The notes: a model not told the origin generated them from the sequence alone. A stretch of DNA of 64,000 nucleotides from Erinaceus europaeus (GCF_950295315.1 NC_080164.1:7634082-7698081), one strand, 5' to 3'; counted from the stretch's first letter, positions 12,052 to 23,882 are shown. Translations and numbers: made by a program.

Positions 12052-13401
12052 CTACGAAGATCTGAAAGGAAACTAAAAGCAGGACCTGATCAAATTGTAA
12101 GTAGGGCACCAAAGTAAAAACCCAGTGGTGAAGGGTAGACATGCAGCTTCCTGGGCCAGTGGGGGTTGGGAGTGGGCGGGAGGGATGGGTCACAGTCCTT
12201 TTGTGGTGGGAATGGTGTTTATGTACACTCCTAGCAAAATGTAGACATATAAATCATTAGTTAATTAATATGAGAGGGGGAAATCAATTGTATGTCTCAA
12301 AGTTTCTCAAAAGACAAACTGAATCTTTTTAATATACAGGCTATGTATTTGATATGCGGACTCTCTCAAAAGCCTAGACCAAGTAGATTAGAAGCATCCA
12401 ATAGCACAGCTACATACAAGATACTGGATACTGTACAGCAAACCATAACAAAGGGACTTTTCAAAGTTAACCCAATTAACAAATAATGTGATGATAATAT
12501 TAACTATCGATTTTCTTTTTGAACCCTAAGACAGCAGGAACCTCACATCTCCACTATGAGCCCCTACTTCCCCCAGTGTTGGAACCCTTGGATAGGGCCC
12601 ACTTTCCCGTATGCATCTCCAATTCCAAACCAAATAATATTGCATCCGCCGATCACAACCTAACCAATGCAACGATTGCCACCTCAACATGCTTCACCTC
12701 AGACTGTATCCAGAGACTTCACGTGTGGAATGACAACCCTTCAGCTTCATTACTCAGGTGAGACCTTTCCTATTATAGTACACTCTAATTTCATCTCAGG
12801 TAGTTCAGTTTCTAACAAAGTCCCGTAACCTATATATACTCCAGTTTCTGTGAGAGAGAGCTTATGTGCACACGTATCCATAAACTACTGCAAAATATAT
12901 ACCTGAAAGCAGAAGTACACTAGAGTTTGCAGTGAGTACCTCCCTAACACTTCCTCTCCACTATTCCAAGCTTGGGATCCATGATTGCTCAACAAATTGT
13001 TTGGCTTCATATGTTAACTCTCTTTTCAATCACCAGGTTCCAGATGCCACCAGGATGCTGGCCAGGCTTCCCTGGATTGAAGACCCCACCAATGTGTCCT
13101 GGAGCTCAGCTTCCCCAGAGTCACACCCTACTAGGGAAAGAGAGAGGCAGACTGGGAGTATGGACCGACCAGTCAACGCCCATGTTCAGCGGGGAAGCAA
13201 TTACAGAAGCCAGACCTTCTACCTTCTGTAACCCTCAGTGACCCTGGGTCCATGATCCCAGAGGGCTATAGAATGGTAAAACTATCATGGGAGGGGTTGG
13301 GTTATGGGGATTGGGTGGTGGGAATTGTGTGGAGTTGTACCCCTCCTACCTTATGTTTTTGTTCATTAATCCTTTCTTAAATAAAATTTTTTTTTTAAAA
13401 A
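12052..13401 (+). other. L1 copy 1 3' UTR and poly(A) signal
   Basis: 1.35 kb from the ORF2 stop to the A/T-rich tail. It contains the parent sequence of every short L1-tail fragment in the window, for example the segment at 13020-13260 with GGTTCCAGATGCCACCAGGATG and CAGAAGCCAGACCTTC. AATAAA at 13380-13385 is followed by a T-run and then A-run before the target duplication. Apparent small frames within it (12292-13241) are not genes. Confidence 0.85.
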
Positions 13402-13416
13402 AAGAAGTGAACCACT

Positions 13417-13699
13417 AAGAATGGAATTAAGGAGTTCTATGACCTAGGAAAGGTCTCACCAGAGTAGTGGAGCTGATGGGTTGACATCCCACACCTGGTA
13501 TCTCTGGACTCAATCAAAAGTGAAACATGTTAAGGTGATGCTGGTTCCACCGATTAGCTTAAGATCAGTCCATGAAGTATCACATGGAAAATTAGAAAAA
13601 TTAGCCACACCCCAGAGGTTCCAAGCCTAGGAGAAACATGGGTTTGTAGAGAATGGGGGAAGGTTCCTACTATTTTAGAGTTTAAGAAGGCAATAGATA
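13417..13699 (-). mobile_element. Continuation of the older L1 3' fragment
   Basis: After the 13402-13416 target duplication the sequence picks up where 5967 stopped. It matches the reverse of L1 3' UTR near the ORF2 end; compare 58622-58930, which shares GGTCTCACCAGAGTA and the TGAAGCATGTT-type motif. This confirms that L1 copy 1 landed inside an older L1 tail. Confidence 0.7.
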
Positions 13700-14107
13700 C
13701 GGGGGTGGGGGTTGTGGAGCCAAGATGGCAACTTAGAGGCAGCTACTGGTATGAGCTCCGACAACAATTGATGGAAAGTCAGAAGGACAGTGAATAATGG
13801 GTCCTAAGTGTGACACCAAGGAGGTGACTATAGCTCAATTTGGGTTAGAAAATAGAATAAAAAGAAAGGAAATTGTGATTATTTCTGAAGTGCACTCCTC
13901 TCCCCCACCCTATAACCAGACCCCAGGGACTGGAGAGCTGCTTCTAGAAGGCTCCCCACTGAGCTTTTTTCTTTACCAATATTCCTGGTTCACCAAAAGT
14001 GTGGTTCCAGTCCTTTTCCTTTCTGATTCCCTTTGCTGCTCAGTTGGGGTGACATAATATCTCACCAATCAGACCCTACCCCACCTGGGAAAGACTACCT
14101 GGAGGTT

Positions 14108-14133
14108 TTTGTTTGTTTGTTTGTTTGTTTGTT
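14108..14133. repeat. GTTT microsatellite
   Basis: Perfect TTTG/GTTT tetranucleotide repeats inside the 5' UTR of L1 copy 2. Confidence 0.8.
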
Positions 14134-14833
14134 TTTAACAATTGGCTGTTTGCTCAGACTGTCTGTGCTAGTCTGGAGCCATTCAAGCTACAGACTGACT
14201 GTTACGGTTTTTTATTCTGTTCTATTTTATTATTACTATTATATATACTCTACACATGTCCCTTCCCTGCCCCCTTCAGGTTGACCAAAATTAACTTTTA
14301 GTGTATTTTCCATTGCTAGGTGACTGGGTGTCATATCCATTGTAAGAGGAACTTGTTTCACTCTACCTACCTCCTCTATCCACTCTCCATTCTCCCCCTT
14401 CTCACTCCTTCTAGCTAATTTTTAAAAAAAAAGATCTCTTTTTTTCACAGCTCTTTTTTTCTTTTCTCATTCTTGTCTTCTTTTCTTCCTTCTTCTGCTT
14501 TCTTAATTCACTGATATTCCTTTGTTAATTACTTTTGGGGAAGAAATCTCACTCAGAGTGGACTCTGTGCATGTCTCTTCTCTACTTCCCTTTCTCCTCT
14601 TGCTACCCCTAGAATTTACAGTGGATAGTAGATATGCATAATTTTCTATTCTTGTTATCCCTTTTTTCCTGTCTCTTTCTTTTTCATTTGGATTTGGTAA
14701 CTATTTTTTCTTGGACTGGAGGCATTGTTTGGCTAACTGGTATTGGTTAAACTGCTTCAATCCTTGCTTCAGTTACTATTGTAATTTCTGAGGTTGGTGA
14801 CTGCATTTGTCAAAAAGGTATTTAGTATAGGAT

Positions 14834-15258
14834 TGTTGTTTCGCCGGGCTGGCTTCACAGGCGGGTAACAGATGACCCGGGACTCATGGCTGGGCTGTAC
14901 GCAGTATCTCTTTATTCATGCAGGACACAGCACAGTCTATACCAGGCTAAGCTAAACTAAACTAAAACGAACAATGTTGTCTTTATATATACTTCCCAAG
15001 TAGGGTGTGAACAGGATGTGACATAGAGAGGGTGGAGAGAAAAGTGACTGGTGAAAATTAGGGTATGACAAGGAGAGGGGGAAGAGCAGGCAAGAATTCT
15101 ATCACTGAACCACCAATGCCCTGGAGGGAGGGTGCTTGTTAACAGTGGTTATGTAAATAGAATGAAGTGGTTATGTAAATAGAATAGTGTTAAGCAGGGG
15201 GGATTAAACTAATGAAACAGAAGGGGTTTTTAGAAGTAGAATTAGAAACATACTTACA
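14834..15258 (-). mobile_element. Solo LTR, ERVK-like, family 1, in L1 copy 2
   Basis: A 425-bp element from TGTTGTTTCG to ATACTTACA with exact 6-bp target duplication TAGGAT (14828-14833 and 15259-15264). The flanking L1 text joins cleanly when it is removed, as a comparison with 7160-7200 of copy 1 shows. AATAAA lies on the minus strand (14911-14916), so the LTR faces against the L1. It shares most blocks with 4272-4687. It entered after L1 copy 2 was in place and is now a solo LTR. Confidence 0.9.
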
Positions 15259-15327
15259 TAGGATGGCTTGTACTCAAAACACAACAACTGAAGAAAAACA
15301 GAGCATAAAAATAAAAAACACATAAAA

Positions 15328-16218
15328 ATGGTTAAACCAAGAGCAAATAAACTGCAATGAGTGAATACAGGATCCCAGAAGAAACTACAAATCAGTCAGA
15401 AGTTACCATAGATAAGAAAATTATGCAAGCAATAATCACAGAAATGAAGACAACGATGGAAGAAAGGACCAGCAGAATTAGGGAAACAACAGATGAGACC
15501 CTCAAGGAAGATACTAGCTACCTCAAGGTAATTAGAGAACAGAAAGCTGAAATGGCTGAACTGAATAAAGAAACTGAGTGAAGGGAAAGCAGACTAACAG
15601 AAGCAGAAAACAGAATTGGCCAGAGAGAAGATGAGCTAGAGAAAACTAAGAAAGAGGTGAAAGAGCTCAAAAAGAGATTGAGACACAGTGAAAAAAACAG
15701 CAGAGGCATATGGGATGATCTCAAAAGAAGTAACATTTGTGTAATTGGCCTGCCAGAGGAAGAAAGAGAGGAAGGGGAAATAAACATTCTAGAGGAAATT
15801 ATAGAAGAAAACTTCTCAGACCTGGACAACAGAAAGGACATTAAGATTCAAGAGGCTTTCAGTGTCCAAAACAGAATCAACCGAGACCTGAAGACACCAG
15901 ACACATCATAGTTACAATGAAAAGAAGGATAAAGAAAGGATCCTAAAGACTGCAAGAGAAAAACAAAAAGTCACATATAAGGGAAAACCCATAAGACTAT
16001 CAGCAGACTTCTTCACTCAAACTCTAAAAGCTAGAAGAGCATGGAAAGATATATATCAAGCCCTGAATGAAAAAGGGTTTCAGCCAAGGATAATATATCC
16101 TGCTAGACTTTCATTCAAACTAGATGAAGGAATCAAAACCTTCTTAGACAAACAACAGTTAAAGGAGGCAACCATCACCAAGCCGGCCCTGAAAGAGGTT
16201 CTAAAAGACCTCTTATAA
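15328..16218 (+). pseudogene. L1 copy 2 ORF1 remnant
   Basis: Aligns along its length with ORF1 of copy 1 but is broken. The start ATG at 15328 is followed by an in-frame TGA at 15358, a later TGA near 15579, and at least one frameshift. The coiled-coil region (E/K-rich), the RRM opening (NICVIGLPEEEREEG) and the C-terminal YPARLSF stretch are still legible in separate frames. The natural stop is at 16216-16218. It encodes no functional protein. Confidence 0.85.
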
Positions 16219-16276
16219 ACAAGAACATCACTATAATACTTACAATATATCAGAGCAAATAAACAATTGTTGAATA

Positions 16277-18936
16277 ATGGCATTACAATACATTCAGTCC
16301 ATAATATCAATAAATGTCAATGGCTTAAACTCACCCATAAAAAGGCACGGAGTGGGGGGATGGATCAGAAAACATAACCCAACCATATGCTGCTTGCAAG
16401 AATCCCATCTGAGCCAACAAGATAAATATAGACTTAAAGTGAAAGCATGCATAACTATCACAGGCGAATGGACCACAAAATAAGCAGGAACAGCCATTTT
16501 TATCTCTGACACAATAGATTTTAAATTAAATAAAGTAATAAAAGATAGGCAAGGACATTACATAATGATTAGAGGATAAATCAGCCAAGAAGACTCAACA
16601 ATTATTAACATCTATGCACCAAATGAGAGACCATCTAAATACATCAAACACCTACCAAAAGAACTACAAAAATACATAAATAGTAATACAATAATAGTGG
16701 GAGGCTTTAACACCCCACTCTAACACTTAGACAGATCAACGAGCAGAGAATCAACAAAGAAACAAGAGAATTAAATGAAAAGATGGACTCGACCTCCTGG
16801 ACATTTTCAGAGTTCTTTACCAGCCAAAAACTGGAATACACATTCTTTTCAAATCCACAAAACATATCCTTAAGGATAGAACACATGTGAGTCCACAACA
16901 GCAGCATCAACAAATTCAAGAGCATTGAAATCATCCCAAGTATCTTCTCAGACTACAGTGGAGTAAAGCCTACATTTAACAACAAACAGAAAATTACTAA
17001 AATGCACAGAATTTGGTAACTAAACAACATACTCCTTAAGAACCACTGTGTCAAAGCGACACTCAATCAAGAAATTCAGATGTTCCTGGAAACGAATGAA
17101 AATGAAGGCACAAGATATCAGAATATTTGGGACACAGCTAAAGCAGTATTGAGAGGGAAACTCATAGCCATACAATCACATATTAAAGAACAAGAAAAAG
17201 ATCATATAGATGACTTTACTGTACACCTTAAGGATATAGAGGAAGAGGAACAAAGGAACACTTAAGCAACCAGAAGGACAGAAATCACTGAAATTAGAGA
17301 AGAAATAAACAACATCGCAAATAAGAGAACCATACAAAAGATCAATAAAGCCAAATGTTGGTTCTTTGAAAAATTACAAAGAATTGACAACCCCCTAGCC
17401 AGACTCACTAAAAAATAAGAAAGGGGGGATAACACTCAAATTAATAGAATCATAAACAATAGAGGAGATACCACAACTGACACCACAGAAATCCAAAAAT
17501 CATGTGAAACTTCTATGAAGAACTATATGCCACCAAGCTAGAAAAATCTGGAAGAAATGGAAGAATCCCTAGAAACATATGCCCTTCCAAAACTGAACCA
17601 ATAAGAACTACAAAACCCAAACATACTAATCACAGACAAAGAAATCAAAACAGTTATTAAGAATCTCCCCAACAGCAAAAGTCCTGGACTAGATGGCTTC
17701 ACAAATGAATTCTACAAAACCTTCACGAAACAGTTAATACTCATACTTCTAAAGCTTTTCCTCAAGACTGAAGAAACAGGAACACTCCCTTCCACCTTCT
17801 ATGGAGCCAACATCACCCTGATTCCAAAAGCAGATAGGGACACAACAAAAAAGGAAAACTACAGACCAATATCTCTGATGAACATAGATGCCAAAATATT
17901 AAACAAGATCTTGGCCAACTGGATACAGCAGTATATCAAAAAGATTGTTCATCACGACCAAGTGGGGTTTACCCCAGGAATGCAAGGATGATTCAACATA
18001 TGTAATTTAATCAATGTCATTCACCACATCAGTAAAAGCAAAGATAAAACCACATGATTATCTCAATAGATGCAGAGAAAGCCTTTGACAAAATCTAACA
18101 CCCATTCATGCCCAAAACTCTACAAAAAATGGGAATAGATGGGAAATTCCTCAAGATAGTGGAATCCATATATAGCAAACTTACAGCTAACATCATACTC
18201 AATGGAAAGAAGCTGAAAGCTTTCCCCTCAGATCAGGGACTAGACAGGGCTGTCCACTATCACCATTACTCTTCAACATAGTATTTGAAGTTCTTGCCAT
18301 AGTAATCAAGAAAGAGAAAGAAAATAAAGGAATACAGATAGGAAAGGAAGAAGTCAAGCTTTCACTATTTGCAGATGATATGATAGTATACATAGAAAAA
18401 CCTGAAGAATCCAGCAGAAAACTACTGGAAGTTATTAGGCAATATAGCAAGGTATCAGGCTATAAAATCAATGTAAAGAAATCATGGCATTACTTTATGC
18501 AAATACTAAATCTGAAGAAGAAGACATCCAGAAATTATTCCATTCACTGCTGCAGCAAAATCAATAAAATACCTAGGACTAAAGCTGACCAAAGAAGTGA
18601 AAGACTTGTATACTGAAAAATATGAGTCACTATTCAAGGAAAGAGAAACTGATACCAAGAAATGGAAAGACATCCCATGATCATGGATTGGAAGAATAAA
18701 TATCATCAAAATGAATATTCTCCCCAGAGCCATATACAAATTTAATGCAATACCCATCAAAGTTTCACCAAGCATCTTTAAGAGAATAGAACAAAAACTG
18801 CAATCATTTATCTAGAACCAGAAAACACCTAGAATTGCCAAAACCATCTTGAGGAAAAAAACAGACATGGAGGTATCACACTCCCAGATCTCAAACTATA
18901 TTATAAAGCCATCATCATCAAAACAGCCTGGTAGTG
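16277..18936 (+). pseudogene. L1 copy 2 ORF2 remnant, 3'-truncated
   Basis: Begins ATGGCATTACAATAC as in copy 1, stops in frame at 16481-16483, and carries many further stops and frameshifts. The endonuclease start (INVNGLNSPIKRHG) and the RT active-site block with [10 protein letters not shown] near 18370 are recognisable. The sequence ends abruptly at ~18936, so the C-terminal cysteine-rich part and 3' UTR are absent. It is much more mutated than copy 1 and therefore older. Confidence 0.85.
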
Positions 18937-19235
18937 GTCTCCCACCAGACCACAGGGTGTATCAGCCCCCTGTACGGCTCCAGCACTGCCTGCAGCTTTG
19001 CACACCCTGATCACAAGGCATCAGGGATCAGGATACACTGGTTAGCAGTGAGTGGGGTGGCGGGGCAAACCAGTCTGCCCTGATGGTCTGGGTCTTACAC
19101 TCCTTTCAATGTGTCCAACTCTTACTAGTTAATAATAGTTCAGTGACTTGAGGAAATTGGCCAACTGAAAGTCATTTCACCTAGTTTACCTGCAGTTTAT
19201 CTTAGCATTACCTAGTACTAGAGTAAATCACTTTA
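18937..19235. other. Unassigned sequence after L1 copy 2
   Basis: Begins with CCCACCAGACCACAGG and carries no repeat or gene that I recognise. It marks the breakpoint at which L1 copy 2 lost its 3' end. Confidence 0.4.
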
Positions 19236-19440
19236 TTTTCATAAATATTTTTTTATTTATCTATTTCTGGATAGAGGCAGAGAGAAATGGAGATGGGGAA
19301 AGAAACAGAGAGACACCTGCAGCCCTGCTTCACCACTCATGAAACCTTTCCCCTTGCAGGTGGGGACCAGGGACTTGAACCTGGATCTTTTCGTATTGTA
19401 ATGTATGAGCTTAATCAGGTGTGCCACTGCCTGGCCCCTT
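19236..19440 (-). mobile_element. tRNA-derived SINE, family B
   Basis: The minus strand reads GGGGCCAGGCAGTGGCACACC at the head, box B-like AGGTTCAAGTCCC, the CACCTGCAAGGGGAAAGG core and an AT-rich tail. Complete but diverged. Confidence 0.8.
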
Positions 19441-19441
19441 T

Positions 19442-19762
19442 ACTTATTTATTTATTTACTATTTCCACCAAGGTTTTTTTCTGGGCCTTGGTGCCTGCAT
19501 GATGAATACACTGCTCCAGGAAGCCCCCTTTCCTTTCTTTAAAAAAATTTTTTTGATTGGGTAGATAAAGGGAGAGGGACATAGTAAAGGAGTGGGGGGA
19601 GGGAGAAGAGAGGGAGAGGGAAAGGGAGAGGGAGAGCTGAAGGCCTGATTCATTGCTCATAACACTTCTCCCCAGTAGGTGGGGAGCAGGGGGCTCAAGC
19701 CCAAGTCTTCACACAGGGTAACATGTATGTGCTCCCCTGGGTCTACCACACCCAGCCCCCTA
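19442..19762 (-). mobile_element. tRNA-derived SINE, family B, long form
   Basis: As family B, with the extra 3' module (ACCAAGGTTTTTTTCTGGGC to GGAAGCCCCC on the plus strand). A GGGAGA-rich stretch at 19570-19635 replaces the usual CT region. Diverged. Confidence 0.7.
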
Positions 19763-19828
19763 TAAATCACTCTTTCTGGACTAATTGCTATTATTTCCTA
19801 GGAAATTTGTCTACTAAAGAAGCTTCTG

Positions 19829-20115
19829 GGAGCTAGGCAGTGGCACAGCTGGTTAAGTGCACATAGCACAAAGCACAAGGACTGGTGTAAGGATCCCAGT
19901 TTGAGCCCCGGGCTCCCCCCCTGCAGCGGCTTCGTTTTACAGGTGGTGAAGCAGGTCTCCAGGTGTCTATCTTTCTCTCCCTCTCTCTGTCCTCCCCTTG
20001 TCTTTTGATTTCTCTCTGTCCTATCCAGCACTAACAATAATGACAATTAAGATGAAGATAAACATCAAGGGCAACAAAAGGGAAAATAATAAAAATAAAA
20101 TAAAAAAGGAAGCTG
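19829..20115 (+). mobile_element. tRNA-derived SINE, family A
   Basis: Head GGGAGCTAGGCAGTGGCACA, box B-like GTTTGAGCCC, a modified TGCAGCGGCTTCG core, CT-rich region, then an ACAATAA-rich and A-rich tail. Complete. Confidence 0.82.
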
Positions 20116-20145
20116 TGATATTGTGATTTATAAAGAGTAGACATT

Positions 20146-20382
20146 CAGAGCACTTGGTGCAAAGCACAAGGACCGGATAAAAGACTTTGGTTCGAGCCCC
20201 CGGCTCCTCACCTGCAGGGGAGTCGCTTCACAGGTGGTGAAGCAGGTCTGCAGGTGTCTTTGTCTCCCCGTCTCTGTCTTCCCCTCCTCTCTCTGTCCTA
20301 TCCAACAAAGATGACATCACTAACAACAATAAAAAAATCAACAAAGGCAACAAAAGGGAAAATAAATAAATATTTTTTAAAA
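20146..20382 (+). mobile_element. tRNA-derived SINE, family A, partial head
   Basis: The head is shortened or diverged. Box B GGTTCGAGCCC, the CACCTGCAGGGGAGTCGC core and the CAACAAAAGGGAAAATAAAT tail are clear. Confidence 0.82.
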
Positions 20383-21223
20383 AGAAAGTAGACATTCTTG
20401 TCTATTCAGATGACTAAAACACACTTCTTGTATATGTTTGGCCTGCACAGTTCTAGATTCACAGTTTTCCAAACTCTTGGTATTGCTGAGCTTTGTATGT
20501 GAAAACAAGTTTGTTTTGTTATGGTAGTGAAGATAATTTTAGAAGCCACATTCATAAGTTGGCTGATTATCAGGGAATCAACCAAGTGAGTAGACTATAG
20601 AATTTCCCAGTCCCACCACTCTGATCTCAGAGAAAGACAGTGAGGCAGGTGTTTCATTGCCAGTGGCCAATAATTAAGTAATTAATACTCAGTAGAAAGT
20701 GCCCAAAGGAGGCACTTCCAGAGATTATGGGTTGATAAACATGATTATGCGGGAGAGAACAGAAGCCTAGAGAAGGCCACCATCTCTACTTCATCCCTCC
20801 ATGTTGCTTTATACCCTTTAACAATCTCTCAACAAATGATTCTCGAGTGAGTAAATGGTTTACTGCGTTCCTTGTGCCGCTTACTAAATTAATGAAATGT
20901 AAGATGGTATCCTGAGCAGTTCTGACTTAGAAGAAATCTGTAAAAAGTCAGAATGTCATGTGGGCTTGCAATGGACACTTAAGGTCTGAAGAGCAGATCA
21001 TGCTTAGGGTTCAGGTCCCAAAGTGCAGGTTCCATTCTTGCTTACATCTCAGGGAAGAATTTCAGGATCAACATCAGTCAGTGGTCAAAGGAGCAGATAC
21101 AGGAGGGAGGGATAAGAGTTTAAAAATTCACCCTAAAGACCCAAAGAGAATGGGGAGGGGGCTTATTGAAAAGGGGGTTCAGCACTGTCATGGAAGAGCT
21201 TTTGCTTTCTCTCTCTCTCTCTC
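20383..21223. other. Unassigned, likely unique DNA
   Basis: No repeat family or coding region recognised in this ~840-bp stretch. A short open frame (20958-21278 plus) runs into the next SINE and has no recognisable domain. Confidence 0.45.
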
Positions 21224-21460
21224 TCTTTTTTTTTTTTTGCCTCCAGGGTTATGCTGGAGCTTGGTGCCTGCATCATGAATCCACTCCTCCTGGAGGCCAT
21301 TTTTTTCATTTTATTGCCCTTGTTGTTATTATTGTTGTTATTGCTGTTGGTGTTGGATAGGACAGAGATAAATTGAGAGAGGAAGGGAAAATAGAGAGGA
21401 GGAGGGAGAGAGAGACACCTGCAGACCTGCTTTACTGTGTGAGAAGCGACCCACCCCCTG
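21224..21460 (-). mobile_element. tRNA-derived SINE, family A, long form, 5' part lost
   Basis: Starts with the CT/T tail, then the 3' module GCCTCCAGGGTTATGCTGG to TCCTGGAGGCCA, the GGACAGAGA region and CACCTGCAGACC. The tRNA-like head is missing. Confidence 0.78.
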
Positions 21461-21647
21461 CCCCTCCTCCCTGCTAGAGCTTACCCTGTATTGAAGTCTG
21501 AATACCTCTGAAGATGAGGCTACAGGTCCAGGTGACTCTTCTAAAATCAAAAGATTACCTCCATACCACCATAGTCTAGGGGGTGATGGAAGTATTTCAA
21601 CCTGTAGCAAGATGAAACCATAGGAACAGACGTGTTTAAAGAGAGAT

Positions 21648-21932
21648 CAGCGAGTCGGGCACACGTGGCGCGAAGCGCAGGAACCGGCATAAGGATCCTG
21701 GTTCAAGCCCCCGGCTTCCCACCTGCATGGGTGTCGCTTCATGGGCAGTGAAGCAGGTCTGCAGGTGTCTATCTTTCTCTCCCCTTCTCTGCTTTCTCCT
21801 TCTCTCTCCATTTCTCTCTGTCCTACCAAACAACAACAACATCAATAATAAGTACAACAATAACTACAACAATAAAAAAGGGCAACAAAAGGGAAAATAA
21901 ATAAATCAATTAACTTAAAAAAAATAAAGAGA
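21648..21932 (+). mobile_element. tRNA-derived SINE, family A
   Basis: GCGAGTCGGGCACACGTGGC head, box B GGTTCAAGCCC, the core with one change (CACCTGCATGGG), CT-rich section and CAACAAAAGGGAAAATAAAT tail. Confidence 0.83.
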
Positions 21933-22337
21933 GAGCAAAAGCAAGGTCATGATTTTTACTCTTCCATCTTTCAGGTAACTAGGCTTAACAAGGACATGTC
22001 TTGTAAGGTATACGTGAAGATTTATCTTTCTCCTACTTCCAGTTCCTATCTTATGCTTACAAAGCAAAATTCTGGAAAACTACTTTTAGTGTTTTCAACT
22101 GGGGAGAGAGCATGACTGGCCTGATAGCATAAACAGTCTTAATAATCCTGAGATGTAAATTCTGTGTGTAAGTTTACATTATTTTCAAGCCTTAAGTCCT
22201 TTTCTTTGAACTTGGTTTAAACTAAATCAGTGCTTCTCTGAGTTACTTGACTGGATATTTCTCTTGGATATGTCATGCTACTCTATACAGTCCTACTCGT
22301 CTTTGATTCCTCAAGAGTGTTGAGAGTTGAATACAAC
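21933..22337. other. Unassigned sequence
   Basis: No gene or repeat recognised in about 400 bp. Confidence 0.4.
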
Positions 22338-22548
22338 TCTTTAAAAAATATTTTGTATTTATTTATTTATTTTGTAGAGACAGTGAGAAATTGAGAGCAA
22401 AGCAGATAAGGAAAAAGAGAGACCCCTGCAACATCGCTTTACATGTTACAAATCTTCCCTTCTCTTTGTGGGAACTGGGGGCTTGAACTCAGCTCCTTGT
22501 ACATTGTAACATGAGCACTCCAGCAGGTGGGCCAGTACCCAGCCTCCC
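22338..22548 (-). mobile_element. tRNA-derived SINE, family B
   Basis: TTTA-rich tail, GACAGTGAGAAATTGAGAG block, core and head read on the minus strand. Diverged, with several changes in box B. Confidence 0.75.
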
Positions 22549-23109
22549 AATTCTCTTTTGAACTGAGATAAAAAGAAAGAGACCAGGACATTGACCCACC
22601 ATTTTATGTGCTTGAACCCAACAAGCAGGCACTTGTATCTCAGCTCTGGAGTCTGACCATGTTATACGTTATTCATCACCAGGGCTTCATCGCTCTAGGC
22701 TGATAAGACAGAATGTGAGAGTGAAAGAGAGGGACAAAGAAAAACAAAACACTGCAGTGTCAAAGCTTATCTTAGTGTGGTTGGGGTCACAGTTAAACCT
22801 TGGCTGCATACATAGAAAATAGTCAAATATATATATATATATATGTACATGAAGATACTCTGAAGATCACCCCTAAATTCAGCTCTACACAGACACATAT
22901 ACCCTTCTTACTTGATGCTCCAGAGTTATCTCTATGAGTTATTTCAGAGTTACTAATCGTTTTATTTTCTTTCTGTGAATTTCTTCTTTGTTATTTAAAA
23001 TATATATATCTCTTAAGACTATATCTGACTTGTTAGCAGTTCTGTGAGGTGCCTTGGGAAGGAGCCAAAGGTGCTGCGACATTTTATGTTCCCATTACAC
23101 TCCAAACTT
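22549..23109. other. Unassigned; includes a short AT microsatellite
   Basis: A TATATA tract lies at about 22828-22843. The segment 22560-22800 may be an ancient SINE, but no diagnostic core is left. Confidence 0.4.
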
Positions 23110-23660
23110 TCCCTTTGTTATGAGTCATCAAATTTATAAATTACTTTAACAGTTTCATGAGGGATAATCTATTTAAATCATGTGGTTATAAATTATATGA
23201 TTTGATATACCTTGATATATGTGCATACTCATGAAGCCATTATATTTTGAGATAACAAATACAATCACCCCCACGAAAAATTCCTTATTATCCCCTGAAA
23301 TGTATTCCTCCTGCCCCTTCCTATTTCTGTGCCAATATCCAGGCAAATCCAGATATATTTTCTCATTATAGCTTTGTCTGCATTATCTGAAATTCTATAT
23401 ACTTTAACCCCTACAATATATATTCTGTGAGTCTATCCAAGTGCATATATAATAAATGTTTTCAGACTTACCCATCTTGTGGAGTATAGTCGCAGCTCAT
23501 TCTTTTATTTGTGAGTAGTACTTTCTTATGTGGATATACTATAATTCATTTATTAATTTACCTGGTGATAGATGGTAAGGTTGTTTCCAACTCGATCATT
23601 GAGATTTTGGACAAAAAAATAGCATATTTATTTCTAGGTTTTTCGGAAATGTTTATACCT
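23110..23660 (-). mobile_element. Ancient mammalian L1 remnant
   Basis: On the plus strand the text follows the familiar reverse of old L1M-type 3' sequence: GAGTAGTACTTTCTTATGTGG, then a VATACTATAATTCATTTATT-like stretch, then GGTTGTTTCCAACTCGATC. Highly diverged and AT-rich, so it probably predates the hedgehog-specific elements. Limits are approximate. Confidence 0.6.
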
Positions 23661-23882
23661 CTCAGTTTCCCTCTGCCCCATCTTAGTAATAATAAGTATT
23701 TAATTTTTAATTATTTATTTGTTAATGAGGTAGGGCTTGAGAGAGAGTTAACCAAAGCCATACTCTGGCACATACAGTGTGAAGGGTCTAATTTAAGGTC
23801 ACATGATCAAACTGAAGACTTTAAACTTGAGTGCCCGAAACTTTATCCCTTTTTGTCAGCTCCTGGGCCACTTCTCCAGGTT

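Larger units (their letters stand above)
5968..13401 (+). mobile_element. Full-length L1 retrotransposon (copy 1)
   Basis: A 7.4-kb LINE-1 with both ends. The 15-bp target duplication AAGAAGTGAACCACT is exact at 5953-5967 and 13402-13416. Order: 5' UTR with two promoter-like units, ORF1 (7253-8167), 60-bp spacer, ORF2 (8228-12051, two lesions), 1.35-kb 3' UTR with AATAAA at 13380-13385. It sits inside an older reverse-oriented L1 tail. The exact duplication and near-intact ORFs mark it as young. I judge it unable to move by itself because the ORF2 endonuclease region is broken. Confidence 0.93.
13700..18936 (+). mobile_element. Second L1 (copy 2), decayed, 3' end missing
   Basis: Starts GGGGGTGGGGGTTGTGGAGC followed by CAAGATGGCA, almost the same opening as primate L1 with its YY1-like AAGATGG (13722-13728). 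The 5' UTR runs to ~15327 and is interrupted by a solo LTR at 14834-15258. ORF1 and ORF2 remnants follow. Sequence similarity to copy 1 stops at ~18936 inside ORF2, where copy 1 would continue at ~10880. The following sequence is unrelated, with no poly(A) or target duplication, so the 3' third was lost by deletion or recombination. Confidence 0.88.

Noticed and set aside
12292..13241. Several 64-99-codon frames after L1 copy 1 ORF2
   Set aside because: They fall in the L1 3' UTR, and the same text recurs, broken, in all other L1 tails.
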